Shown: piece after piece, positions 17,107 to 25,846 of the stretch
How the letters are laid out: each line of letters opens with the position of its first letter
Numbering within the stretch: the first letter of the stretch is position 1
Notes under the pieces: model-generated
What the model saw: the letters and a program-made list of their open reading frames with translations, nothing else
Database searches by the model: none
Told to the model about the DNA's origin: nothing
Virus record (IMG/VR): IMGVR_UViG_3300042465_001383
Coordinates: 1-57,729 of that record
Strand: one strand, 5' to 3'
Source: a virus
DNA: 57,729 nucleotides
Translations under genes and position numbers: made by a program

Positions 17107-19140
17107 TCACTTCCCCTTGGGTTTCAGCGCCAATGTAGCAGCTTTGCCGTCTTTGGTGAAGCGGCGTGTTAGGGCGATGGCGGCAGACACATCACCGCCG
17201 TTGCTAAAAGCAAAATCTGTTTTTTTTCCGTACACAGGGTTCTTTGCATAAACCAGCGGACCAATGTGCAAAGCCTCGTCCGCAGCCATGACAGGCTCTT
17301 GTGTCTCGCGGTCGTAGAAGTACGAGTGCCGCTCTGGGTCCATCCCAACCTGACGCCACTGGGGGTCGTTGTGGATCGTCTGCGACAGCGCAAACGCATC
17401 CTCCGGCGTTGTCTTCTTCCAGTTGCCATGAACGGTGGCGATTGTGGATTTGGGCTTGCCGCTTGCGATGTTCAGCGCGCCCGTTGGGTGGACCCCAAAG
17501 CGCGGGTTGCCGATGTGCGCCACGCTGTCGTAGCCGATCACCTCACCTGCCGTGAAGTCTGTCTTTGGATGGTGAACGGACACCACCCATGTGTTCTTCT
17601 TCTCGTACGCCGGAATGTCGAGGCGCACCGCCACAGGCGTTCCTTCCTCCAGACCTCTTGGAGCAAACGCCTTGGGCTGCTTGTCCTTGGTCAGCGCATC
17701 GTGAACTTGCTCATCGGACGCAGGGGAAACTGGTGCATCGTACGGTGAGACAGGCTTTATCTTGTTGACCATCTCAGCGTGGGCTTCGCGCGAACCCGTG
17801 CCAGCTTTGATCGCCTGTGCAGACGGCCAGAGGGCCTTTTCGCGCAGAGAGCCTGTCGCTGACCCGCCTTCGGCCTTGGTGATGTCGGGGTCGTTGGGGT
17901 CAAACGTGCCTTGGTTGCCCGTGGCGCTCTTTACTTGCTCCGGCTTGAATGCAACGTACTCTTTCGACCCGTCAGGGCGGTGGGCAATGATGCCGTCGAA
18001 GCCAGAGTTGCGGATTGTTTTGTGGATATTCTGCTGACCAAACTGGTTTACCATTGCGCCATGTTGGGTGTCGGTCAGAAACAAGTCTCGAACTGTCGCG
18101 GTGCCGTCATCCAGCTTCTTAGTCAGCTCGGCGGCTCTTGCCTTGTCTTCGTCGTTTATGCCTCCAAGCCACAAGCCCTGCTTTTTTATAGCGTCCTTGA
18201 TGTGGTCGCGCCATGCTGGATGCCGCAACGTATCGTCTGTAAAAGGCTGCTTCATGCTGACGTGCAGCTTCATCACTTGACCATGCGGCTTGGCATCAGC
18301 CTGATCGGCGCGGATGCCTTGGGCAAAGTCGCTTGCAACCTTTGGGCTGTCAGACAGGTAGATTCCAGCGCCGTAGCTGCCATATTCTGAGGGTCTGAAC
18401 GTGCGGAAATCCTGAGCGGCGATGTTTTTGTTAGTGGCCACTTGGTCAATATCAGAGGTCCATTTTCCATCACCGTGATACTTGTGGTCCTCCACAATCT
18501 TGGGCGCGTTACCGTGGTACAGCACCTCCGGCACATCTGGGTGGTTGCCCTGCATGAACGCCACCTTGCCCCCACTTTCGGCGTGGATGCGACCCCCATC
18601 AGCTTTCTTGACTACGATACTGGGATTGATGACGGCCACCCCCATGTCACGCATGGAATTAAAATGGACAGCGTCATAACCAGCCTCTTTTGCCCGTGCA
18701 ATGGCCTCGTTTGCCGCATCCCGCAAGTTTTCCCCTTGGCGCAAGCTGCGAAGCAGCGGTCCCTTCTTTCGACCCGTGATCTGCGAGAACTCCCCTGTGC
18801 CTTCGGTCAAAACTTTTGCATGGCTTGGCAGTTCAAATTGACTGATCTGATCACCATAAAGACGCGCAACATCCTCATGTGGCGTTCCGAAAAGCAGACC
18901 CTCACCGATGCCTCCAGTGATGCTCTCTCCGCTGTCGTTTGTGCCGCGATATAGGTTCATTCCACCTGTATCGCCATTCTCACGCCCACCACCAGCGTGG
19001 ACGGCGCGGGGGACGTTGGGCAGGTATTTGGACGGGGCGATCTGGCCACCAGCGCGAGTGACAGCGGTGCGGGCGCGGGCTTTGTCAAGAAGGCCAGCCG
19101 CTGTCAGCTTGGCAGAACGGATCGCCTTGTCCTTATCCAT
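17107..19140 (-). CDS. Polyvalent protein with two ADP-ribosyltransferase-like domains
   Basis: 677 residues from the ATG at 19140 (TGATG with the portal stop). Residues about 60-175 look like one ART domain (LYRGTND, FGTPHEDVARLYG, GYDAVHF, GVAVINP). Residues about 203-417 fit ART-PolyVal well: LYHGNAP, GAGIYLSDSPKVASDFA, FDGIIA, KEYVAFKPEQVKSATGN, with the His, Tyr and Glu of the H-Y-E triad present. A third domain (about 450-655, VAVRLDIPAYEKKNTWVVS through RHSYFYDRETQEPV) is a recurrent phage polyvalent module. Two GG motifs link the domains. It probably modifies host proteins or nucleic acid after injection. Confidence 0.8.
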   Translation of the reverse strand: MDKDKAIRSAKLTAAGLLDKARARTAVTRAGGQIAPSKYLPNVPRAVHAGGGRENGDTGGMNLYRGTNDSGESITGGIGEGLLFGTPHEDVARLYGDQISQFELPSHAKVLTEGTGEFSQITGRKKGPLLRSLRQGENLRDAANEAIARAKEAGYDAVHFNSMRDMGVAVINPSIVVKKADGGRIHAESGGKVAFMQGNHPDVPEVLYHGNAPKIVEDHKYHGDGKWTSDIDQVATNKNIAAQDFRTFRPSEYGSYGAGIYLSDSPKVASDFAQGIRADQADAKPHGQVMKLHVSMKQPFTDDTLRHPAWRDHIKDAIKKQGLWLGGINDEDKARAAELTKKLDDGTATVRDLFLTDTQHGAMVNQFGQQNIHKTIRNSGFDGIIAHRPDGSKEYVAFKPEQVKSATGNQGTFDPNDPDITKAEGGSATGSLREKALWPSAQAIKAGTGSREAHAEMVNKIKPVSPYDAPVSPASDEQVHDALTKDKQPKAFAPRGLEEGTPVAVRLDIPAYEKKNTWVVSVHHPKTDFTAGEVIGYDSVAHIGNPRFGVHPTGALNIASGKPKSTIATVHGNWKKTTPEDAFALSQTIHNDPQWRQVGMDPERHSYFYDRETQEPVMAADEALHIGPLVYAKNPVYGKKTDFAFSNGGDVSAAIALTRRFTKDGKAATLALKPKGK

Positions 19141-21452
19141 CACTTCTTACCTCTTTGAACCTGCATGGCCAGCTTGACAGCATCGGCGGCGTGGTCGCGT
19201 TGCTGCATGTCTTTTTCGTGCTGCATCCGAACCGCATCGTTCATCTGGTCGCGGTCCATGTCCATCTGCTTGGCTTGCAGGTCTTTCTCGCGGTCCAGAT
19301 CGCGGTTTTCGTCGTTGGCCATGTCGCGGCGGGCCGACAGTTCCATCTGCTTGGCCTTGTTCTGCTCGGCCATCATCTTGATCTGGAGTTCCTGCGGGTC
19401 TTTGCCAGCGGGGCCAGCCACACCAGTGGGGGCCGCAGGTTGCTGCGCCTTGATCATGGCGGCCTGCGCCCGCATCGTGTCGGCGTCAGCGCGCTGGTGG
19501 TCGATCTTGAGGTCTTCCATGCCCTTGAGCAGTTCGGGCGATGGCTGATTGCGCTGGTCTTCGGGCTTGAGGAACTGCTCAGGGTTCGACCAGCCAATGG
19601 CGCGCAGGGCTGCCTTGTCGATGGCCAAGGCGTCATACATGTCGGGGCTGGCAGACTGCAACTGCTTGAGCGCCATAACCTTCATCAGGCGCTGGCTGTG
19701 CGAAGATGTGTTGGGGTCGGCCTGCGGCACCAGTTCCACATCGGTCAGGGCTTGCAGGAACAGTTCCTCGTTCCACACAATGGTGGGCTTGCGGTTGCGC
19801 TCCCAGAAGCTTTCGGGGTGTTCGCGGAAGCATTGCACCAGTAGCGAGAACTCCTCGGCCTGCGCGCTGTGCATCCGCTTATGGACCGCGTTCAGGATTT
19901 TGGTGGCCTGTTCAATCATGGCCAGCGTGGTACCAACGGGCGCATCCGCGCGGCCCTCGCCCACCTGCAACTCGGACGTGCCGCCCACGCGCATCCCCGT
20001 CTCGCTCATGTTCTGCACCAGCGACATCAATGCACCAGACGGCTCCTTGTAAGGCAGCGGCATGATGGCATCGCCAATCTTCTGGCCGCCCGTCTTGACC
20101 TGCGCCCCACCGCCAGGTGGTACGCGGAAGATGTTGGTGTTCTGCCGCGCGCCCGTGTCCGAGATTAGGAAGCCAGGGAAGTTGGCGTACATGCCAGCGT
20201 CGAGCAACTCACGCCACGCGGCGGTGATCGCGTTGGTGGTATTGCCAAGGATGTGCAGAAGGCCGATGTCGTAGAACCCAAGCCCTGGCACAAAGGTGTA
20301 CTTGACGAACGTGGTGCGGGCTTCCGGCAGCATCCCCGTGTCGGGCTGGTCGTAGTTGCGGGTGATGGACAGAATTTCACGGGACGACACGTCAATCGTC
20401 ACGCGGTAGGGGATTTCCAGCCCCGTGATCTTGCCCTTGAATTTGTGTTCAAACTTCTTGATGTCCAGTTCGCAGTAGATTTCGTAAATCTCGCGGTCGC
20501 GGTCGTCAGGGTTGGCGGACGTGGTGGTGATGCCCTGCTGTGACGCCATTGCCTCTGCGGCGGCGTCCGGCGTGACTTCCATTGGGGTGGACAGGTCGAT
20601 GTCGCGGTAGACCCCAAGGATTTGCAGGCGCTTGACCGTGGACGGCTTGAGCATCACGCGGTGCGTGATCCGCATGGCGGTGGACAGGTCGGTGGCGCTG
20701 TTGTTGACGATCAGGTTGTCGGCATCCACGCTGTCGCTGGCCGGACGGTTCCGCAGCGGGCAGAAGAACACCTTCTTGAACGAGGTGCCACCGAAGCCCA
20801 GCAGCAGCAACATCCGATCTGTGTCGGGGTAGTATTCGCGGGCAGTGGCGGTCAGGAAGTGGTTCATGTCCTTCTCGAACGCATTGGCAAGGTCATCGCG
20901 CTGCGTGGTTGTGCCATTCGCATCGTCGCGGATTTTGACGGGGCCATCGGTGGGAAGAAGCTCGGACCGTGCGTTGGCCTGAAAGCGCAGCACGGCCTCT
21001 TGCAGCAACGGGTGCCGGACCTTGGACATGCCCTCAATCGGCGCGCCATCTCCCGTGCCTTGCAGGCCAGGGATTTCGATCTTCAGGCCCAGAAGCTTGA
21101 TGCCCTGCGCGCGGTCGTCAATCCACTCGGTGCGGCTCTCAAGGTCGTCAGCGACACCACGCAGCAAGTCTTCCGCGATGCGGGCCAGTTCGCTGTCGTC
21201 AATCTTGCTGGACAGGTTGTCAAACCAGCCCTCTGGCTGGCCTTCCACGTCTTCGGCGTCCGCGATGGGCTTGCCGTCCAGCGACAGGGTGATCGAACCA
21301 TCGCCGTGGTCGATCTTCATAATCGCGCCGTCTTCGTTGATCTCAGGGATGTCGGCAGCCTCATCCGCATTTTCGATGGTTACATCCATGTCGCCCAGTT
21401 GGTCTGGTTCGCTGTCGCCAAGGATGCGGATGTTGGGGTTCAAGCCAGACAT
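19140..21452 (-). CDS. Portal protein
   Basis: 770 residues, matching large P22/SU10-like portals. It has an acidic N-terminal extension, the segment SKVRHPLLQEAVLRFQANA, a wing/stem region with FVPGLGFYDIGLLHILGNT and GMYANFPGFLISDTG, and VGTTLAMIEQATKIL. The last 80 residues form a Gln/Met/Asp/Lys-rich coiled-coil barrel-like tail. The portal forms the dodecameric DNA channel at one capsid vertex. It lies upstream of the polyvalent genes, and its stop is coupled to the ART protein start. Confidence 0.9.
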   Translation of the reverse strand: MSGLNPNIRILGDSEPDQLGDMDVTIENADEAADIPEINEDGAIMKIDHGDGSITLSLDGKPIADAEDVEGQPEGWFDNLSSKIDDSELARIAEDLLRGVADDLESRTEWIDDRAQGIKLLGLKIEIPGLQGTGDGAPIEGMSKVRHPLLQEAVLRFQANARSELLPTDGPVKIRDDANGTTTQRDDLANAFEKDMNHFLTATAREYYPDTDRMLLLLGFGGTSFKKVFFCPLRNRPASDSVDADNLIVNNSATDLSTAMRITHRVMLKPSTVKRLQILGVYRDIDLSTPMEVTPDAAAEAMASQQGITTTSANPDDRDREIYEIYCELDIKKFEHKFKGKITGLEIPYRVTIDVSSREILSITRNYDQPDTGMLPEARTTFVKYTFVPGLGFYDIGLLHILGNTTNAITAAWRELLDAGMYANFPGFLISDTGARQNTNIFRVPPGGGAQVKTGGQKIGDAIMPLPYKEPSGALMSLVQNMSETGMRVGGTSELQVGEGRADAPVGTTLAMIEQATKILNAVHKRMHSAQAEEFSLLVQCFREHPESFWERNRKPTIVWNEELFLQALTDVELVPQADPNTSSHSQRLMKVMALKQLQSASPDMYDALAIDKAALRAIGWSNPEQFLKPEDQRNQPSPELLKGMEDLKIDHQRADADTMRAQAAMIKAQQPAAPTGVAGPAGKDPQELQIKMMAEQNKAKQMELSARRDMANDENRDLDREKDLQAKQMDMDRDQMNDAVRMQHEKDMQQRDHAADAVKLAMQVQRGKK

Positions 21453-21511
21453 AGGTGGTCCCTTTCAAGGTAATGGCCGTGCCATTGTATCAGGCACGGC
21501 CACCCTTGTCA

Positions 21512-22120
21512 TCACTCGTCGAGAAACAGCACCGCAGCCGCCAGATAGTTGATCGCCCCAAGCAGTTCGCGCTTGGCTGCATCGGCGTCCATGCGCTGGC
21601 TTTCCTGTATCTTCTTCATGGCCTGCCCCAGCGGGAAGCCCAGCCCCACGGCGCGGGTGATGGTCAGGGCGGGTTGCTCCGTGAAGGACAAGCCGTTGCC
21701 GTGGCGCGCTTCGCCCTTGCCCTCTTGCGCCTGTTCCAGTGCTTCGCGCAGCACCTCAAACAGGTCAGAGTATTCCGGCTTCACAAAGACGCTGCGGAAC
21801 TCTTCGCTGCCTTCGTAATCGTCCGGCCCGCACTGGCACACGCCGTCCTTGCAAGTGGGGCAAGTGTTGCCGTCAATGATGTTGATGATCGCTTTTTTCA
21901 TGCGTTCCGTTTCCATGTCATACGCCACTTTGTCTTCCCGAAGGCCTAGCTGGGCGGGGCAGAAACTGTAATGCCCATCCTTGCAGTTGCAGTGTGGGCA
22001 AGTGTCCACTGCTTTGCCAGCCACAGACCCCCACCTTTGGTTTGCATTAACGGAAAGACCCATCGGTTGGGCTGCCGCGCTACCATATTCTGCCATCATC
22101 TTGTCACTCCACTTCGCCAT
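21512..22120 (-). CDS. Hypothetical protein with zinc-binding cysteine clusters
   Basis: 202 residues. Two cysteine clusters (CPHCNCKDGHYSFC near residues 41-54 and CPTCKDGVCQC near 86-96) suggest a zinc ribbon. The C-terminal 70 residues (LSFTEQPALTITRAVGLGFPLGQ, split here as a helical stretch, ending INYLAAAVLFLDE) resemble helical phage proteins of unknown role. It sits between the endonuclease VII-like gene and the portal. Confidence 0.6.
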   Translation of the reverse strand: MAKWSDKMMAEYGSAAAQPMGLSVNANQRWGSVAGKAVDTCPHCNCKDGHYSFCPAQLGLREDKVAYDMETERMKKAIINIIDGNTCPTCKDGVCQCGPDDYEGSEEFRSVFVKPEYSDLFEVLREALEQAQEGKGEARHGNGLSFTEQPALTITRAVGLGFPLGQAMKKIQESQRMDADAAKRELLGAINYLAAAVLFLDE

Positions 22121-22532
22121 CTTCCAGTCTCCTTTGGTTAAACTCTTCCAGTGCGCCAGCGGCCCGTCTTAGCAGGTCGGGGCTGTCCCGAAAGCCGCTC
22201 AGGCCCCTGTTGCAGTGGGTGCATAATATAAACCTAGCCATCTTGGTTTTGTGGCAGTGGTCAAGCTGCCAGCCCTTTTTGTGCTTCGGGTCGTCGGTCC
22301 TGCATATGGCGCAGACGCGCCCCTGTTCGTCAAACATCTTGTCCCATTGCTTCTTGGTAAACCCCAGCCCCTTGCCGCGCTTTTTGTAATTGGCCTCGTC
22401 GCGCCACTCTGGGTCTTCTTCGGCCTTCTTGCGCTTGGCCTCCCTGTTTCGCGCCAAGACAAGATCACGGTTCTTTGCAACGTACTTTAGAGACGCCTTC
22501 CGCCATATGGCTCTCTGCTTTTCGTCAGCCAT
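22104..22532 (-). CDS. Endonuclease VII-like nuclease
   Basis: 142 residues. A Lys/Arg-rich N-terminal arm is followed by CAIC, the catalytic-type LDHCHKT, and CTHCNRGLSGFRD with a helical C-terminus. This is the recombination endonuclease VII layout (beta-beta-alpha metal nuclease with structural zinc). Location upstream of the terminase-portal genes would suit a resolvase that clears branched DNA before packaging, but a homing role is also possible. Confidence 0.85.
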   Translation of the reverse strand: MADEKQRAIWRKASLKYVAKNRDLVLARNREAKRKKAEEDPEWRDEANYKKRGKGLGFTKKQWDKMFDEQGRVCAICRTDDPKHKKGWQLDHCHKTKMARFILCTHCNRGLSGFRDSPDLLRRAAGALEEFNQRRLEDGEVE

Positions 22533-22686
22533 GGGATGTTGGTGAGGGGCGATTGGGGAAATAGGCCGTAGCGCAGTCAGATTTCGACCAATACAAAAAC
22601 ACCCGTTGCCGTTTGTTAGATTGTTTCACGCCCCTCGCCTTCCTTCTACCAATGGCGGTGTTACTTGCCAAGGGTTCCCCAGCCGA

Positions 22687-22989
22687 TCATTGCAGTTCAG
22701 CCTCCGATTGTTCGATGTCACCCCAGTCGCTTTCAGCCGCGCCGTCAAAAAGGTGCATCAGGTGGTTGGTCAGACGCTCGGCGGCGTCAGGGTTTTCAAT
22801 GTAGATGATGACGCCACCGAGGGCGTCAACCTTGTCAATCATGGCGGAGGCGTCAGACCCTGCGGCGAACAGCGGGCTGTCCTCAACCTTGGCCTTGTCC
22901 ACGAACCCGATGAACGGCGTGGGCATGTCCCCAATCATCGCCATGCCAATGGTCATAACGGTCTTGGGGCTGCCATAAATGACCTTCAC
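22687..22989 (-). CDS. Hypothetical protein of the terminase-portal interval
   Basis: 100 residues from a GTG at 22989 that overlaps the upstream stop as GTGA. Contains MTIGMAMIGDMPTPFIGFVDK and an acidic C-terminus (SDWGDIEQSEAELQ). No recognised domain. The 155 bases after its stop (22533-22686) show no gene or clear signal. Confidence 0.6.
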   Translation of the reverse strand: MKVIYGSPKTVMTIGMAMIGDMPTPFIGFVDKAKVEDSPLFAAGSDASAMIDKVDALGGVIIYIENPDAAERLTNHLMHLFDGAAESDWGDIEQSEAELQ

Positions 22990-23228
22990 GCTGGGACCAT
23001 GCCGTTGGCCATGCCACGGATCATGTGGTCCAGTTCCTCGTTCAGCGCCTGCCGCAAGACGTTCATCGCCTCGACGCGGTTGCCATCGGGGACGCACCCA
23101 CCCCAGAACGCAATGCAGGCACGGATGCCACCCATCAGCACGTCTGGCGGTGCAAGCTGGTCCTCGTTGACCATCTGGCCCATGTAGGTGGCAAGGGTTT
23201 CCGCTACCATCTTGATATCATTGGTCAT
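22986..23228 (-). CDS. Small hypothetical protein
   Basis: 80 residues, helical (MVAETLATYMGQMVNED, then RVEAMNVLRQALNEELDHMI). Coupled to the following gene by GTGA. Unknown function; one of four small genes packed between terminase and endonuclease VII. Confidence 0.6.
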   Translation of the reverse strand: MTNDIKMVAETLATYMGQMVNEDQLAPPDVLMGGIRACIAFWGGCVPDGNRVEAMNVLRQALNEELDHMIRGMANGMVPA

Positions 23229-23382
23229 TTATCTGCTCCATTGCCTTAAACGCCGCATCCTTCTCGGTGTCGGCTTCGATGATAAGCTCAAACTCTTCTT
23301 TGGTGTCGCGGTCGGTGACGGTGACGACCCAGTGACCTGCTGGATGTAGGGCCTCCACGGTGGCGTTAAGCTTCTTGGGCAT
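23218..23382 (-). CDS. Small hypothetical protein, 54 residues
   Basis: Reads MPKKLNATVEALHPAGHWVV, with a DRDTKEEFELIIEADTE segment and ends AMEQINDQ. It fills the gap between its two neighbours and overlaps both (17 and 11 bases). The alternation of beta-type and helical stretches suggests a small alpha/beta fold. No family is recognised. Confidence 0.6.
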   Translation of the reverse strand: MPKKLNATVEALHPAGHWVVTVTDRDTKEEFELIIEADTEKDAAFKAMEQINDQ

Positions 23383-23602
23383 CGCGCATCTCCCGTATGG
23401 CCTTGATGTCCTGAGCTATGCAGTGCTTCAGTGACGCCTCCATGTCGTCGTCGGTGACGCCCTCGGCCTTGAGCGCGAAGCCGTAGATGACAAACAGATG
23501 CGACAGGGCGTTCATCGCCTCGGTGAACATCAGGTCGTGCGTGTCGCAGTATTCAGTGACAAACTCTGCCAAGGCGTTTGTCAGCCCGTTAATTCTGTCC
23601 AT
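23366..23602 (-). CDS. Small helical hypothetical protein
   Basis: 78 residues, predicted helical, with VTEYCDTHDLMFTEAMNALSH and a Met/Asp-rich middle. It begins 11 bases after the large terminase stop with GGAGG-like bases ahead of the ATG. Function unknown. Confidence 0.6.
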   Translation of the reverse strand: MDRINGLTNALAEFVTEYCDTHDLMFTEAMNALSHLFVIYGFALKAEGVTDDDMEASLKHCIAQDIKAIREMRDAQEA

Positions 23603-23612
23603 GATCCCTCCA

Positions 23613-25250
23613 TCAGGCGTTGTACAGCGGCTCGTTCTGGTTGCCGTGGAAGACGCGACTGTCTTCGATCTCGGCCATCCGCTCCGGCGCTCTTGTTAAC
23701 ATACCAACATCTCTTAGATGCTTCAAGCCCATGGAGACGGTGTCAACCAGATCGTCGTGCGCGCCACGCGGGAAGGACGATGTCTGCCGGATCACCATCT
23801 CGGCCCAGTCCTTGTTGGGGGCAAACACCATGCCCTCGGAGAAGATGTGCTGGATGCTATACAACCGCGCCACCTTGTCGAGCGTCTTGGGGTCGTACAT
23901 CTGGACCCCGAACTTGGCGCTGTTGAAAACCCGCCGGAGTTCCTGCGCCACGCTGTGGCCCGCCGCCTTGTTTTCAATCAGCAGCGTGTCCACTTTCATG
24001 CGGGCGCAGATGTCCTCGACCTTCACCACCAGATCGCCGATCTCCAAGCGGTCCTGCCACGCATACATCAGCATGACCTTGGCGGTCGCGCCCAGCGCCT
24101 CGGACTGGCTGCTCGTTGCGCTTTCGATGGGCCGACCGTAGCGGTCCACCATGCGGGTTGACGCCTGATCGGCGGACGCGCTGAACACGCCCCACACGGT
24201 CAGGGCGCTTGGGTCGTTCTCGCTCTTGGTGGTGTAGGCGGTGTCGAGCGCCGCCACGATGTATTCGATGGGTGGGTATTCCGATGCCGACCATGGCTGC
24301 CACCACTGGTCTTTGACGATGCCACCGCCACGGGGTTCGGGCGACTGCTGGTATTGCCCTGCGGTGGCGTATGGCCCCATGGCCGCCTCGTCGCGCTCGA
24401 CAACGTGCAGCGGGAAGCGGTCCTCGAACAGCAGTTCGCCGTCGATCTCGCGGGGGTCAGCGTAGCCCAAGCTGGTCACGCAGGCGCGGTTGGGGTCGAA
24501 CCGCATCGGCAGCATGATGTGGTCGTAGCCCATGTCTTTTTCGAGGATCACGCCGCTCGTGTCCCGCTCGTGCAGGCGCTGCATCACCACCACAATGGCG
24601 GACTGGTCTGGGTTGTTGAGGCGGGACGTGACGGCTTCTTTGAACAGCGTGGTGACACCCTCGCGCTTGGCATCGCTGTTGGCATCGTCCACGCTGTGCG
24701 GGTCGTCGATGATCACGCGGTCGCCCCTGTAGCCCGTGATGCCCGTGAACGCGCAAGCCTGCCGCGATCCCGTGGCCGTGGTTTCGAACTTGGCCTTGGC
24801 GTTCTGATCGCCCGTGATCGTGACGCGGTCGCCCCAATGGCCCTGATACCATTCGTCGGTAACCAAGCGCCGCATCCGCAGGCTGTCGCGGATCGCCAGT
24901 TCGAGGCTGTGGGACGCGCAGACGTAGCGCATGTTGGGCATGTTGCGCGGCCCCCACTCCCACGCGGGCCAGAACACGCCGATCAGCAGCGACTTCATCG
25001 TGCCTGGGGGAACGTTCACCAGCAGGCGGTTGTAGAACGTGCCATCGTCGTTCAGATCGCCATCGGTGATCGCCTCAAGATGCGCGCAGATGAAGTCAAT
25101 GTGCCAGCCGTGAACGTAGGGCTGACCGGGTTCGATTACCGACCACGCGGCCTTGACGAACGATGCCAGCGACATCTCGCACTTGCGCTTTTCGATAGCC
25201 CGCAGCGTGGCAACCTTGTCGATTGGCCGTGGCAGCGTGATCACGCCCAT
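23613..25250 (-). CDS. Terminase large subunit
   Basis: 545 residues. ATPase domain: P-loop variant PPGTMKS at 81-87 and Walker B VIIDDP near 179-184. RNase H-like nuclease: ALDTAY near 334-339 and a late acidic HDDLVDT. This is the motor that cuts and pumps DNA into the head. The ATG at 25250 is chosen over a more upstream frame start because the family start MGVITLPRP fits and it overlaps the phosphatase stop by 10 bases. The P-loop differs from the standard GxxxxGKT. Confidence 0.92.
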   Translation of the reverse strand: MGVITLPRPIDKVATLRAIEKRKCEMSLASFVKAAWSVIEPGQPYVHGWHIDFICAHLEAITDGDLNDDGTFYNRLLVNVPPGTMKSLLIGVFWPAWEWGPRNMPNMRYVCASHSLELAIRDSLRMRRLVTDEWYQGHWGDRVTITGDQNAKAKFETTATGSRQACAFTGITGYRGDRVIIDDPHSVDDANSDAKREGVTTLFKEAVTSRLNNPDQSAIVVVMQRLHERDTSGVILEKDMGYDHIMLPMRFDPNRACVTSLGYADPREIDGELLFEDRFPLHVVERDEAAMGPYATAGQYQQSPEPRGGGIVKDQWWQPWSASEYPPIEYIVAALDTAYTTKSENDPSALTVWGVFSASADQASTRMVDRYGRPIESATSSQSEALGATAKVMLMYAWQDRLEIGDLVVKVEDICARMKVDTLLIENKAAGHSVAQELRRVFNSAKFGVQMYDPKTLDKVARLYSIQHIFSEGMVFAPNKDWAEMVIRQTSSFPRGAHDDLVDTVSMGLKHLRDVGMLTRAPERMAEIEDSRVFHGNQNEPLYNA

Positions 25251-25846
25251 AGCAACTCCACCAACCCATGATCGTCGAACACGCCACAGCACAGGCCCTT
25301 GCGCCCCGCGTCAAGGCACACGCGGCTGCGGCCCTTGAAGATGCCAGGTGTGTGGCCATGCACCACCATCTTGCCCCGATAGCTGCCGTCATAGCCTTCA
25401 GGGTAGCGGAACAGTTGCGTGTACGCCTCCGGCTGGTCGATCAGGTCATATGCCGCGTGTACGCCAGCGTGTACATACACCCGCGCCGCATCCTCGTAGT
25501 AGCGCGGCAGCGTCTGGAACCAGTCCAGATCGCGCTGCAACGCCTCGGCGTCCAGTTCGCCCGTCAACGGGTGCTTGTAGGACAGCACGGTTGATGCGCC
25601 ACCGTTGTCCAGCCACATGTGCGGGTCGGGGGCGCAGATCATGTCTTCGTGGTTGCCACGCAGGCAAACGGCACCATTGGCTTGCAGCAACCGCACCAGC
25701 GCCACCACCTCGCGGCTCTGGCTGCCACGGTCGATGTAGTCGCCAAGAAACACGATCTTGGCCCCAGCGGGTATCTGCGCCAGCAAAGCCTTAAGCTCTG
25801 CCAGCCGACCGTGGATGTCGGTCATCACATAGGTCTTGTCAGGCAC
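25241..25846 (-). CDS. Ser/Thr-type metallophosphatase
   Basis: 201 residues from a GTG at 25846 inside the end of the small terminase gene. All calcineurin-like metal motifs are present: TDIHG (9-13), GDYIDRG (35-41), GNHED (64-68), VHAG and VHGHT. This matches the lambda-type protein phosphatase group. Overlaps with both terminase genes (8 and 10 bases) mean it is made in step with the packaging motor. Substrate unknown; it could act on phosphoproteins or on nucleotides such as diadenosine tetraphosphate. Confidence 0.85.
   Translation of the reverse strand: MPDKTYVMTDIHGRLAELKALLAQIPAGAKIVFLGDYIDRGSQSREVVALVRLLQANGAVCLRGNHEDMICAPDPHMWLDNGGASTVLSYKHPLTGELDAEALQRDLDWFQTLPRYYEDAARVYVHAGVHAAYDLIDQPEAYTQLFRYPEGYDGSYRGKMVVHGHTPGIFKGRSRVCLDAGRKGLCCGVFDDHGLVELLWA

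Noticed and set aside
20622-21473. 283-codon plus-strand frame inside the portal gene
   Set aside because: Antisense to the portal, no recognisable domain, isolated from any plus-strand operon.
24354-25271. 305-codon plus-strand frame inside the large terminase gene
   Set aside because: Antisense to TerL motifs; no ribosome site and Val/Ala/Arg-rich shadow composition.
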